From Candidatus Nitrosopolaris nunavutensis (lineage in GTDB: Archaea > Thermoproteota > Nitrososphaeria > Nitrososphaerales > Nitrososphaeraceae), in NCBI GenBank assembly GCA_002501855.1, contig DAOM01000024.1:1-5879 (forward strand): a stretch of 5,879 nt of DNA, in the 5' to 3' direction. This document shows, in pieces, positions 1 through 5,226 of the stretch. The notes below the pieces were generated by a model that was not told the origin of the DNA, did no database searches, and saw only the letters and a program-made list of their open reading frames with translations. The stretch's first letter is position 1. Each line of letters begins with the position of its first letter. The translations under genes and the position numbers were made by a program.

Positions 1-26
1 ATAACAATAATAACAATAATAATAAT
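1..26. repeat. AAT/AAC simple-sequence repeat at the contig edge
   Basis: The window opens with the 9-mer ATAACAATA twice in tandem, followed by ATAATAAT. It is low-complexity sequence exactly at the left edge. Such a run is a plausible reason for an assembly break, and I see no function in it. Confidence 0.7.
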
Positions 27-327
27 GTAATAACAGAAAAGGTGTAGTTCAGATAATTCAATCAATTTCCTCCTCTTGCTGTTTTGAACTATCATAGTAC
101 ACTGGTATCGAATTTTGGAACATTTATCAACTATGATTCAGAGTATCTAGCTGCATTCTAAGTTCTTATTATGAAGAATAGCCGTATTGCAATCATGACC
201 AAAATGTGATGATAAGGGAAGACTAATTGGCTTAGGGAGTAAGACTGACATTATGAATACTAAAAGCGAGAGACAAGATTAGGTACAACATGCAAGAAAA
301 TTTGGCAGTAACTAATTGTGGCACTTA

Positions 328-344
328 GGTGTATGCGGTACACC
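328..344. repeat. Small hairpin GGTGTA-TGCGG-TACACC
   Basis: Six base pairs (328-333 with 339-344) close a five-base loop. It is locally GC-rich in an AT-rich spacer, and CTTTT follows at 350-354. It could be a short stem-loop in a 3' end or a small RNA, but no companion stem or promoter supports an RNA gene. Confidence 0.35.
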
Positions 345-460
345 ACCGGCTTTTATGTATAGATTAGATATCTATCTAGATTGCATTCATAATTCATGTT
401 GGCATGCAGTTTAGAACGAGAAAATAATAAAAAAGAATTCTCGATGCATTAAAATGCCAT

Positions 461-472
461 TTTAAGTATATA
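461..472 (+). promoter_or_regulatory. TATA box (TTTAAGTATATA) of the cysteine hydrolase
   Basis: An AT-rich box-A-like element whose centre lies about 22 nt before the ATG at 488. Archaeal transcription begins roughly 25 nt after the TATA centre, so the mRNA would begin at or within a few bases of the start codon. No Shine-Dalgarno sequence precedes the ATG, which agrees with leaderless translation. Confidence 0.6.
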
Positions 473-487
473 TCAAGCTAAGACGAA

Positions 488-1111
488 ATGAAACCGTCAT
501 TGGCCAAGGGACATAATAATAAAAATAATGTACTTCATGGTAATTATAAACAAAAGCCTAGGTATGCTATTCTAGTAAATGATATGTTAAATGATTTCAT
601 ACATGGAAAGCTAAAATGCGATAGAGCTGCACAAATAATACCCAAAATAAAACTACTATTAGAAAAAGCAAGACAAAATGATATTCCCATATTCTATTGT
701 AATGATGAGCACCTTCCTATCGATACGTATGAGCTTAAACTATGGGGTCCGCATGCAATGAAAGATACAGATGGAGCTAATGTAATAGATGAACTAAGAC
801 CATCTGCTTATGACTACATAGTACCAAAGAGAAGATACAGCTCCTTTGATGGAACTTCCTTAAATAGCTCACTTGAAGGAACCTATAATGGAAAAGGTGT
901 TGATACCATTATTATGACAGGAGTTCATACGCACATTTGCGTTAAACATACTGTATATGATGCATTTGTAAGAGGATATAGTGTTATAGTAGCAGAGGAT
1001 GGAGTAGAAGCTTTCACAGGAGATGATCATGAAGCTGGTCTGAAGTATATGAAGCAAAATTATGGTGCAAGGATAGAGAAGATATCAGATATTTTGAAAA
1101 GTATATCTTAG
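488..1111 (+). CDS. Cysteine hydrolase, isochorismatase/nicotinamidase-like
   Basis: A 207-residue protein with the complete isochorismatase-fold catalytic set: Asp32 in VNDMLNDF, Lys114 in IVPKRRYSSFDGT and nucleophile Cys151 in GVHTHICVKHT. The family hydrolyses amides or vinyl ethers through a cysteine thioester. Asp73 and His75 (NDEH) plus His89 (WGPHAM) match the Asp-x-His...His metal site of nicotinamidases, so nicotinamide deamidation in NAD salvage is a fair guess, but substrate cannot be fixed from motifs. Length is normal for the family (about 180-210). The first 25 residues, rich in Asn and Lys, precede the fold and look like a poorly conserved tail. The ATG at 488 is preferred because a TATA box at 461-472 places transcription start there. 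No signal peptide or membrane segment is seen, so it should be cytosolic. It stands alone, followed by over 200 nt of spacer before Hsp20. Confidence 0.9.
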   Translation: MKPSLAKGHNNKNNVLHGNYKQKPRYAILVNDMLNDFIHGKLKCDRAAQIIPKIKLLLEKARQNDIPIFYCNDEHLPIDTYELKLWGPHAMKDTDGANVIDELRPSAYDYIVPKRRYSSFDGTSLNSSLEGTYNGKGVDTIIMTGVHTHICVKHTVYDAFVRGYSVIVAEDGVEAFTGDDHEAGLKYMKQNYGARIEKISDILKSIS

Positions 1112-1294
1112 TAAAGCATAATATGCAATGTCCATAAAGAGAAAATTATGAGATGAAAAAATGTACTGCCTGTTAGATACATATTTTTGTTTGATAGTTC
1201 GATTTTACTGCTGTTATATCAATATTAGGTTCTTAATCTGGAAATGATAATTGAGAGTTCTTATATTTCAATGCATGGCACTGCAACCCTACTT

Positions 1295-1302
1295 CTAAAA
1301 TA
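1295..1302 (+). promoter_or_regulatory. TATA-like element (CTAAAATA) before Hsp20
   Basis: Its centre lies about 26 nt before the ATG at 1325, the spacing expected for a leaderless archaeal mRNA. A second candidate, TTATAT at 1214-1219, lies a similar distance before the in-frame ATG at 1244. The promoter evidence alone therefore does not decide the Hsp20 start. Confidence 0.4.
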
Positions 1303-1324
1303 CGATAATTCGCAAATCCTCTTT

Positions 1325-1843
1325 ATGACAACCTCTGAAAAATCGAATATAAGAAGAAGGGAAGAAGCAAGTCCGTTGGTACCAATGAGACGACATATGG
1401 ACAATGTTTTTGAAGACTTTAGAAGGGAGTTGGGAAGTATGTTCCATCCGTGGCCGTATTCGATGGCGGATTGGCGTTTTCCAGTATTAGCTGATGTAGA
1501 AAGAGAAATAAGACTGCCACTTTGCGACATGGTTGATAAAGGAGACAAATATGAATTACAATTAGAAATCCCTGGAATTGATAAGGACAAAATAGATGTT
1601 AAAGCAACAAAGAATTCTGTTGAAATTTCTGGAGAACAATCAGAGAAGACTGAAGAGAAGAAGAAGGATTATGTCTACAACGAAAGGTCATACAGATCAT
1701 TTCATCGCAAAATTCCAATTCCAGAAGATATAGTACCATCAAAGATTGATGCTAAGATGAATAATGGAATATTGCAAATACATCTTCCAAAAAAGAATCC
1801 AACTAAACCAGAAGAAGAAACTACAAAAGTTGAAATAAAGTGA
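1325..1843 (+). CDS. Small heat-shock protein, Hsp20/alpha-crystallin family
   Basis: A 172-residue ATP-independent holdase chaperone that binds unfolding proteins in the cytosol. Residues 1-60 form a variable N-terminal arm with RRREE and a Trp/Pro/Phe-rich stretch. The alpha-crystallin domain spans about 65-157, including LPLCDMVDKGDKYELQLEIPG, a charged Glu/Lys loop near 104-116, and the family signature AKMNNGIL (143-150). The C-terminal tail ends in V-E-I (169-171), which fits the I-x-I motif that docks between dimers in oligomers. I chose ATG 1325 because MTTSEKSNIRRRE is a natural start for archaeal Hsp20. The frame stays open to an ATG at 1244 (199 residues), but the extra 27 residues do not resemble an Hsp20 N-terminus. 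The stop codon overlaps the GTG of a small cysteine-rich gene, so the two are probably one operon. Confidence 0.93.
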   Translation: MTTSEKSNIRRREEASPLVPMRRHMDNVFEDFRRELGSMFHPWPYSMADWRFPVLADVEREIRLPLCDMVDKGDKYELQLEIPGIDKDKIDVKATKNSVEISGEQSEKTEEKKKDYVYNERSYRSFHRKIPIPEDIVPSKIDAKMNNGILQIHLPKKNPTKPEEETTKVEIK

Positions 1844-1998
1844 CAAGGATCAAGTCACCTCACGACTTTCACGAAGTCAAAATTCATAATTCAGAAAGTA
1901 TCTGCTTAAAATGCAGTACAGAGACCTCACAAATATGTGAATGGTGTGGTGCGTGTTACAAATGTCATAAAGGATTAGCAATAGAAAGAGAATATTGA
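1840..1998 (+). CDS. Small six-cysteine (zinc-ribbon or Fe-S-like) protein coupled to Hsp20
   Basis: A 52-residue frame starts at a GTG whose last two bases are the first two of the Hsp20 stop (GTGA overlap, 1840-1843), a classic translational-coupling arrangement. It is the only usual start before the cysteine cluster; an in-frame stop lies just upstream at 1831-1833. Residues 1-20 are polar and include three His. Then come CLKC (Cys22, Cys25), seven residues, and CEWCGACYKCH (Cys33, 36, 39, 42, His43), ending GLAIEREY. Evenly spaced CxxC pairs indicate metal binding. CxxCxxCxxC recalls a [4Fe-4S] ferredoxin loop, but without the usual trailing Pro, and two CxxC knuckles recall a zinc ribbon; I favour zinc. 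I do not recognise a named family. The coupling suggests a co-chaperone or redox-sensing partner of Hsp20, which is inference. Confidence 0.7.
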   Translation: MTRIKSPHDFHEVKIHNSESICLKCSTETSQICEWCGACYKCHKGLAIEREY

Positions 1999-2030
1999 AT
2001 TACAATTTGAAATGCCGGATAATAGAGTAG

Positions 2031-2038
2031 TTTAAATG
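2031..2038 (+). promoter_or_regulatory. Candidate TATA box (TTTAAATG) and weak RBS before the four-CBS gene
   Basis: The box centre is about 37 nt before the TTG at 2071, giving a predicted leader of about 10 nt. An AAGGT at 2056-2060 ends 10 nt before the TTG and could pair weakly with the 16S anti-Shine-Dalgarno tail. Both are modest signals, but together they support initiation at the TTG. Confidence 0.35.
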
Positions 2039-2070
2039 AAATGGACTAATAATACAAGGTCTAAAAACAT

Positions 2071-2880
2071 TTGAATCTTGAAGCTCAAACTCCTGAATTA
2101 AAGGTAGCAGAATATATGACTCCTAATCCAATTACGGTACAGTCTGATATTACTTTTACAGATGCTGCAACTAAGATGGCCGGGAAAGGGATCGGAAATC
2201 TAATAGTTGTAGAAAATGAAAGACCAGTTGGCATTCTTACGGAAAGGGAGATTCTACAATACTTATCACAATGGCTAAGAATTCCTAATCGATTGCTTGA
2301 GTATGTCAGGGTTCAACCATTCGAAGCAGTAAAACCTGACACCACTATACTCGATGCTGCCAAAACAATGATCTCCAAGAAGTCTAGGTTATTGGTGTTT
2401 GATAACGAAAGTAATGGGCTTGTTGGAATAATTACAGCATCAGACATAGTCAAAGCCTTTAGAACAACAGACATAAACCCACCATTAGAACAGGTCATGA
2501 CCAGAAAGATATTCAATCTAGAATACAATAACGCTATCATGAAAGCAGTCAGAATGATGCATAGACGCAGAATTGGAAGTGTTCTTATCGTAAATAATAA
2601 AAACACCAAGAAAAGCAAAACTCCATATGGTATATTCACAGAAAGAGATCTACTGACCAAGATATTATCAAGAGGGATAGATTTAGACGAAAAAGTAGGT
2701 GATTATAGTTCGACACCATTGATAACAGCACAGATTGGAATACGTGCGATTGAGGCTGCAAATATAATGTATCTTAACAAAATGAAAAGGCTATTACTTA
2801 CAGATCCACTATCACAGGATAGTAACCCTGTATCCATAGTAACGGCCAGGGATTTGGTAGAAGCATTTCAGGAGAATTAA
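2071..2880 (+). CDS. Four-CBS-domain protein (two Bateman modules)
   Basis: A 269-residue protein consisting only of four CBS domains, at about residues 11-65, 76-130, 138-200 and 206-268. Each carries the family wording: VAEYMTPNPITV then GILTEREIL; VKPDTTILDAA then GIITASDIV; LEQVMTRKIFNL then GIFTERDLL; ITAQIGIRAIEAA then SIVTARDLV. CBS pairs form Bateman modules that bind adenylates (AMP, ADP, ATP, SAM) or Mg and regulate partner proteins. With no catalytic domain here, it is presumably a stand-alone sensor acting on another protein. Start is TTG, since an in-frame stop lies at 2062-2064 and the next ATG (residue 16) would cut into the first CBS domain. No membrane segment is seen. A second CBS gene lies at 4614-5114. 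The ligand cannot be deduced from the sequence. Confidence 0.9.
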   Translation: MNLEAQTPELKVAEYMTPNPITVQSDITFTDAATKMAGKGIGNLIVVENERPVGILTEREILQYLSQWLRIPNRLLEYVRVQPFEAVKPDTTILDAAKTMISKKSRLLVFDNESNGLVGIITASDIVKAFRTTDINPPLEQVMTRKIFNLEYNNAIMKAVRMMHRRRIGSVLIVNNKNTKKSKTPYGIFTERDLLTKILSRGIDLDEKVGDYSSTPLITAQIGIRAIEAANIMYLNKMKRLLLTDPLSQDSNPVSIVTARDLVEAFQEN

Positions 2881-2885
2881 GCAAG

Positions 2886-2927
2886 CTCACAGATACAGAT
2901 TAATTATGATTATCATTATTCTGTGAG
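2886..2927 (+). repeat. Inverted repeat directly after the four-CBS gene
   Basis: CTCACAGA (2886-2893) pairs perfectly with TCTGTGAG (2920-2927). Inside it ATGAT-T-ATCAT (2906-2916) forms a second small palindrome. It begins 6 nt after the stop codon, so it may be a 3'-UTR fold or affect 3'-end formation. It lacks the T-run of a typical archaeal terminator. Confidence 0.4.
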
Positions 2928-3151
2928 TGGAGAATGGAGTATATATTAGACATATTCTAGCGTTAATTCCAACCATGAAACAAAGATGAGTACCGGTAGT
3001 ATTGCAGAACAAAAAACAAGAAACACCAGTATTGAATAGCAACTATAATACTTTGGATTGATTTAGTACCAAACCAACCAAATTTCTACAGAAAACATGG
3101 TCGTATATATTTCAAATTGACAATCGTTAATAGCAATCTAAGAATCTTAAC

Positions 3152-3160
3152 TATATTTAA
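3152..3160 (+). promoter_or_regulatory. TATA box (TATATTTAA) before an ATG at 3181
   Basis: A strong archaeal box-A match centred about 25 nt before the ATG at 3181, predicting a leaderless transcript beginning there. That ATG is not in the frame of the protein at 3239-3658. This is one reason to suspect a frame change between them. Confidence 0.6.
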
Positions 3161-3238
3161 GAAAATAACCAAACCAAAGAATGGGTGCAAAAATAAACAT
3201 AGGTAATAGCATGGGACCAGGTACTTATCGAAAACATC

Positions 3239-3658
3239 TTGTTAGCTGCAATTATTGTTGGCTCAATTTACTTTGAAAGATGGCTTGAGGAAAAAGCACG
3301 TCGACGCAAAGAAACAGAAACAAAGAAAAAAACTATCATCTTCGTTATTAATGATTTAGAGAACAAACTGCGATTTAAAGAAGAGTCAAACCAATACAAA
3401 GACTACAAACCTTTCTTCACTGATATGTGGGATGCTATAATTTTAACAGGGAGGCATTCATTACTTTCTTTCGAAACATTTGAAGATCTGCAGCATACTT
3501 ATTCGTGGATGAAATATTACAACACGGAGCTGGAAGTTGGTAAGAATGACGAAGGTGTTCTTAAAGATCTTTTGACCGATGTGGAGAAATCTATATGTCA
3601 ATCACTTAAGAAACTGAAATGTAACGCTGAAAAACCAAAATGTAACGCCACGACATGA
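3239..3658 (+). CDS. Membrane-anchored helical protein of unknown function, N-terminus uncertain
   Basis: The first usual start in this frame is TTG 3239, giving 139 residues that begin LAAIIVGSIYFERW, only half a membrane helix, followed by a very basic EEKARRRKETETKKK and a long helical cytosolic part (DLENKLRF near 39-46; DMWDAIILTGRHSLLSF near 62-78; YSWMKYYNTELE near 88-99). TM anchor, Trp-rich juncture, Arg/Lys tract and a WDA...G..SLLS segment recall a loose group of uncharacterised single-pass proteins; I cannot name a function. The frame is open from 3203 and reads W-D-Q-V-L-I-E-N before the TTG, which would complete the helix, yet offers no ATG, GTG or TTG there. The C-terminus repeats KCNA twice. 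The gene stands alone and is convergent with the P-II gene. Confidence 0.6.
   Translation: MLAAIIVGSIYFERWLEEKARRRKETETKKKTIIFVINDLENKLRFKEESNQYKDYKPFFTDMWDAIILTGRHSLLSFETFEDLQHTYSWMKYYNTELEVGKNDEGVLKDLLTDVEKSICQSLKKLKCNAEKPKCNATT
3617..3648 (+). repeat. 21-nt-period duplication (AAATGTAACGC twice) at a gene's 3' end
   Basis: AAATGTAACGC occurs at 3617-3627 and again at 3638-3648. The offset is exactly seven codons and gives KCNAEKP then KCNATT at the C-terminus of the unknown membrane protein. It looks like a small in-frame duplication; the two Cys-Asn-Ala units may be a recent tail addition. Confidence 0.6.
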
Positions 3659-3975
3659 CTGCAAACTCCAATAGCACGCGTATCATCTACCATGCTTGCA
3701 ATTCCTTTGTATAGTCCTTAGCAAGAGTAGCCAAGTCTAGAACTTAGAATACTTCTTATAATTCTCCGATCGCTACTCTAATAATATATTATTATTAGAT
3801 CTGGGTTGCAAATACTCGCTCTATTACGGTCATTGGCCTATAACACTTGAACAAGTATGTAGTAACGCAGTATAAGAATTCTTTTAGATTGATAATACTA
3901 CCTCATAATTCTGGCTTTTGTTTGACGAAACCGAGTACACCTTGCCAATTCCTCTTACGCCTATTTTGGCTTACG
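3659..3975. other. Non-coding convergent spacer
   Basis: This lies between the 3' ends of the unknown membrane protein (+) and the P-II gene (-). No gene is visible. It contains an 8-bp inverted repeat, AGAGTAGC at 3724-3731 with GCTACTCT at 3772-3779, followed immediately by a 16-bp AT palindrome at 3779-3794. Such structures could help end both converging transcripts, but there is no clear T-run for either strand. Confidence 0.5.
3779..3794. repeat. Perfect 16-bp AT palindrome (TAATAATATATTATTA)
   Basis: The sequence equals its own reverse complement over all 16 bases and sits in a convergent intergenic spacer, directly after the right arm of an 8-bp inverted repeat. In an AT-rich genome this can be chance, but it could form a cruciform or a bidirectional 3'-end hairpin. 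Confidence 0.5.
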
Positions 3976-4320
3976 CTATAATGCTACGTCTCCAGTCTCC
4001 TTTGTTCCTATGTCGTAGGCCTCAGCAACATCATATAGAAATATCTTGCCGTCCGATGCTGAACCTGTGCTTATTACTTTCAGTATATCATCAATTATTG
4101 GTTTAGCCATGCTATCTGGTACCAGTACTTCAATCTTTGTCCAAGATACGAATTCTGGAACATATCTCGTTACACCTCTACCAACTGATACAGGTTCATG
4201 CTTTGAACGCCCTCTACCCTTAATATCACAAAATGTCATACCTCCTGCCATATGCTTATGAAGAATTTTATTAACTTCAATTAGACGTTCATGAGGAATT
4301 ATTAGATCTATTCTCTTCAT
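3976..4320 (-). CDS. Divergent P-II (GlnB/GlnK-like) signalling protein
   Basis: A 114-residue protein of normal P-II length with the right order of elements: MKRIDLIIP strand, GGMT, the GRGR (35-38) entry to the T-loop, KIEVLVPD (62-69), the B-loop TGSASDGKIF (85-94) and a C-loop GTKETGDVAL. P-II trimers bind ATP/ADP and 2-oxoglutarate and control ammonium transporters or nitrogen enzymes. Aligned with E. coli GlnB, the T-loop is two residues longer. Tyr53 matches the modifiable Tyr51, and Arg38 and Lys92 (Lys90) are kept. But Gln39 is Ser, Lys58 is Trp60, the B-loop Gly before Asp is Ser89, and the C-loop Arg101/Arg103 are Asp103/Gly105. Canonical 2-oxoglutarate and phosphate contacts are thus largely missing, so its ligand may differ. 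No amtB or glnA gene lies beside it. Its ATG overlaps the stop of a 33-residue leader frame upstream. Confidence 0.88.
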   Translation of the reverse strand: MKRIDLIIPHERLIEVNKILHKHMAGGMTFCDIKGRGRSKHEPVSVGRGVTRYVPEFVSWTKIEVLVPDSMAKPIIDDILKVISTGSASDGKIFLYDVAEAYDIGTKETGDVAL

Positions 4321-4418
4321 TGTGTATTGACTCTAGTAGTGGTATCGTATGTAATAATAAACACATATACTACGCTTTGGTTAACAAGTATTGATGTATG
4401 AACTGAATTATACTTCAT
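4317..4418 (-). CDS. Possible 33-residue leader peptide overlapping the P-II start
   Basis: A short frame begins with ATG at 4418 and ends in TGA at 4317-4319, overlapping the P-II ATG by an ATGA junction. A TATA element on the minus strand (CTTATAT, 4440-4446) is centred about 25 nt before this ATG, the leaderless spacing. The peptide is polar at both ends with a hydrophobic centre (SVVYVFIITY). I recognise no family. It may be a leader that carries ribosomes onto the P-II start or merely a chance frame; a second TATA-like element downstream would bypass it. Confidence 0.3.
   Translation of the reverse strand: MKYNSVHTSILVNQSVVYVFIITYDTTTRVNTQ
4352..4361 (-). promoter_or_regulatory. Candidate TATA box (TTTATTATTA) close to the P-II gene
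   Basis: On the minus strand the box centre is about 36 nt before the P-II ATG, predicting an mRNA with about 10 nt of leader. It competes with the upstream element at 4440-4446. Confidence 0.35.
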
Positions 4419-4439
4419 GTTCTTCGTCATACTTATTGG

Positions 4440-4446
4440 ATATAAG
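4440..4446 (-). promoter_or_regulatory. Candidate TATA box (CTTATAT) before the leader frame
   Basis: Read on the minus strand, this element lies about 25 nt before the ATG at 4418. A transcript from here would begin at that ATG and run through the ATGA junction into P-II. Confidence 0.35.
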
Positions 4447-4544
4447 TTTCCCTCAAACTGGGAACCGTAATACTAATGCTTACTTCAGAAAATAGTAAAA
4501 TTTCTAACGGTGTCTTATTTTTCTTTTCCTCTTAAAATTGCTCG

Positions 4545-4593
4545 TAGTACCAATAGCTCTTATCACTAGCAGAGAGCAGATAGAATGGTACTA
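4545..4593 (-). repeat. Two-tier inverted repeat after the two-CBS gene
   Basis: TAGTACCA (4545-4552) pairs with TGGTACTA (4586-4593), and inside it GCTCT (4556-4560) pairs with AGAGC (4573-4577). The structure starts about 20 nt beyond the stop of the minus-strand CBS gene. It is therefore probably a 3'-UTR hairpin or processing site. The plus strand beyond it is T-rich, but the minus-strand RNA is not, so it is not a standard T-run terminator for that gene. Confidence 0.45.
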
Positions 4594-4613
4594 TATGAAA
4601 TCACTCCAGATCT

Positions 4614-5114
4614 TTAACGCTTATGAAGAATGTCCCCAAACCAATGTTGGCCAAATTGGTCGTATACTGTTTTACGTTCTATCAGCAGTTTGTCACCTAG
4701 CAAACTAGGTATAAGATCTTGATTATTCATTATTGCTCTGAATATGTCCTTATCCCTGATTATGCCTACCATTCTTTCACCGTCAGTTATTACAAGGCGA
4801 CGAATATTATTTTGCTGCATGGTTTGGATTGCATCTCTAAGGGAACTATTTATTGAGATAGTAATCACGGGTTTACTCATTATGTCGCGTAGTGGAATCT
4901 GTAATAAAGATGGATTTAACGATCCTAACAGCCGTACAACATCTCTTTCTGTGATTATGCCTATTGGTTTGTCGTCTTTCTTTACAATAATAACACATCC
5001 GATATTATTTTCATTCATGATTCTATACGCTGTTAGAACATTTTGGTCTTCTTTTTCCGTTTTTACATCTCTAGTCATAAAGCTAGATACTGAGATGGTT
5101 TCTATACTACTCAT
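4614..5114 (-). CDS. Two-CBS-domain protein with conserved-looking C-terminal tail
   Basis: A 166-residue protein with one Bateman pair: CBS1 at about 7-64 (VSSFMTRDVKTEKEDQNV then GIITERDVVRLL) and CBS2 at about 73-130 (LRDIMSKPVITISINSSL then GIIRDKDIFRAI). These modules bind adenylates and act as energy or stress sensors. Beyond the second CBS, residues 131-166 form a tail with an aromatic QFGQHWFGD segment, possibly an interaction motif; no known domain is seen there. Start is the ATG at 5114, preceded by a 15-nt predicted leader from a TATA box at 5150-5159. It is transcribed divergently from UspA across 112 nt that contain a repeated 16-nt quasi-palindrome, so the two are likely co-regulated. 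No signal peptide or membrane helix is seen. Confidence 0.92.
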   Translation of the reverse strand: MSSIETISVSSFMTRDVKTEKEDQNVLTAYRIMNENNIGCVIIVKKDDKPIGIITERDVVRLLGSLNPSLLQIPLRDIMSKPVITISINSSLRDAIQTMQQNNIRRLVITDGERMVGIIRDKDIFRAIMNNQDLIPSLLGDKLLIERKTVYDQFGQHWFGDILHKR

Positions 5115-5149
5115 ACGATTTCCCCGGTATTGCTTATGATTACAAATGG

Positions 5150-5159
5150 TATATTATAG
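5150..5159 (-). promoter_or_regulatory. TATA box (CTATAATATA) of the two-CBS gene
   Basis: On the minus strand the centre is about 41 nt before the ATG at 5114, predicting a start of transcription near 5129 and a leader of about 15 nt. It lies 10 nt to one side of the repeated quasi-palindrome at 5170-5185. Confidence 0.5.
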
Positions 5160-5169
5160 ATTGGAATAT

Positions 5170-5185
5170 TGTGCATTGCACTGCA
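5170..5185. promoter_or_regulatory. Candidate operator, copy 1 of TGTGCATTGCACTGCA
   Basis: The core GTGCA-T-TGCAC is an inverted repeat with one central base, the form expected of a dimeric helix-turn-helix site. It lies between the divergent TATA boxes of the CBS gene and UspA, about 7-10 nt from each. The identical 16-mer recurs at 5836-5851. A role as a shared operator or activator site is inferred. Confidence 0.5.
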
Positions 5186-5192
5186 TTCAAAC

Positions 5193-5200
5193 TTTTTAAA
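5193..5200 (+). promoter_or_regulatory. TATA box (TTTTTAAA) of the universal stress protein
   Basis: Centred about 30 nt before the ATG at 5227, so the transcript should begin within a few bases of the start codon. No Shine-Dalgarno sequence is seen, consistent with leaderless translation. Confidence 0.6.
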
Positions 5201-5226
5201 TCTCCATCACTGGATGAGATTCTTAT

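Larger units (their letters stand above)
1..487. other. Non-coding left flank, no gene seen
   Basis: No credible coding frame runs through this stretch on either strand; stops are frequent in all frames. It holds the simple AT-rich repeat at the left edge, a small GC-richer hairpin at 328-344, a 10-bp palindrome TAGATATCTA at 365-374, and the promoter of the hydrolase at its right end. Absence of a gene over 487 nt is long for a compact archaeal genome, but Nitrososphaerales genomes do have sizeable spacers. I see no tRNA T-loop signature and no recognisable RNA gene. Confidence 0.7.
2881..3180. other. Non-coding spacer after the four-CBS gene
   Basis: No coding frame of useful length is present on either strand. 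The left end has the inverted repeat at 2886-2927. The right end has a TATA box at 3152-3160. Nothing else is recognised. Confidence 0.6.
4321..4613. other. Spacer between the two minus-strand genes
   Basis: Apart from the possible leader frame at its left end, the region has no coding frame of note. It carries P-II promoter elements (4352-4361 and 4440-4446), a pyrimidine-rich tract near 4515-4533, and a two-tier inverted repeat at 4545-4593 just after the CBS gene stop. Confidence 0.5.

Noticed and set aside
1..26. Possible start of a CRISPR or tandem-repeat array
   Set aside because: Only AAT/AAC triplets are present, with no spacers of unique sequence and no repeat of CRISPR length.
1116..1126. 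GCATA-A-TATGC mini-palindrome after the hydrolase, similar in form to the GTGCA-T-TGCAC core
   Set aside because: It has a different sequence and only 5-bp AT-rich arms, so chance is a sufficient explanation.
1244..1324. A 27-residue N-terminal extension of Hsp20 from the ATG at 1244
   Set aside because: The extra residues do not look like an Hsp20 N-terminus, while ATG 1325 has its own TATA-like box and a family-like start. The longer form is not excluded.
3724..3779. tRNA-like pattern: a stem of AGAGTAG with CTACTCT and GTAGCCAAGTC inside
   Set aside because: The enclosed span is only about 56 nt and no TTC-type T-loop or proper anticodon arm can be drawn.
3918..4261. Two open frames on the + strand (62 and 71 codons)
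   Set aside because: Both lie antisense within or beside the well-supported P-II gene and encode nothing recognisable.
4744..5139. A 131-codon open frame on the + strand
   Set aside because: It is the antisense shadow of the two-CBS gene, whose domain motifs on the minus strand are clear.
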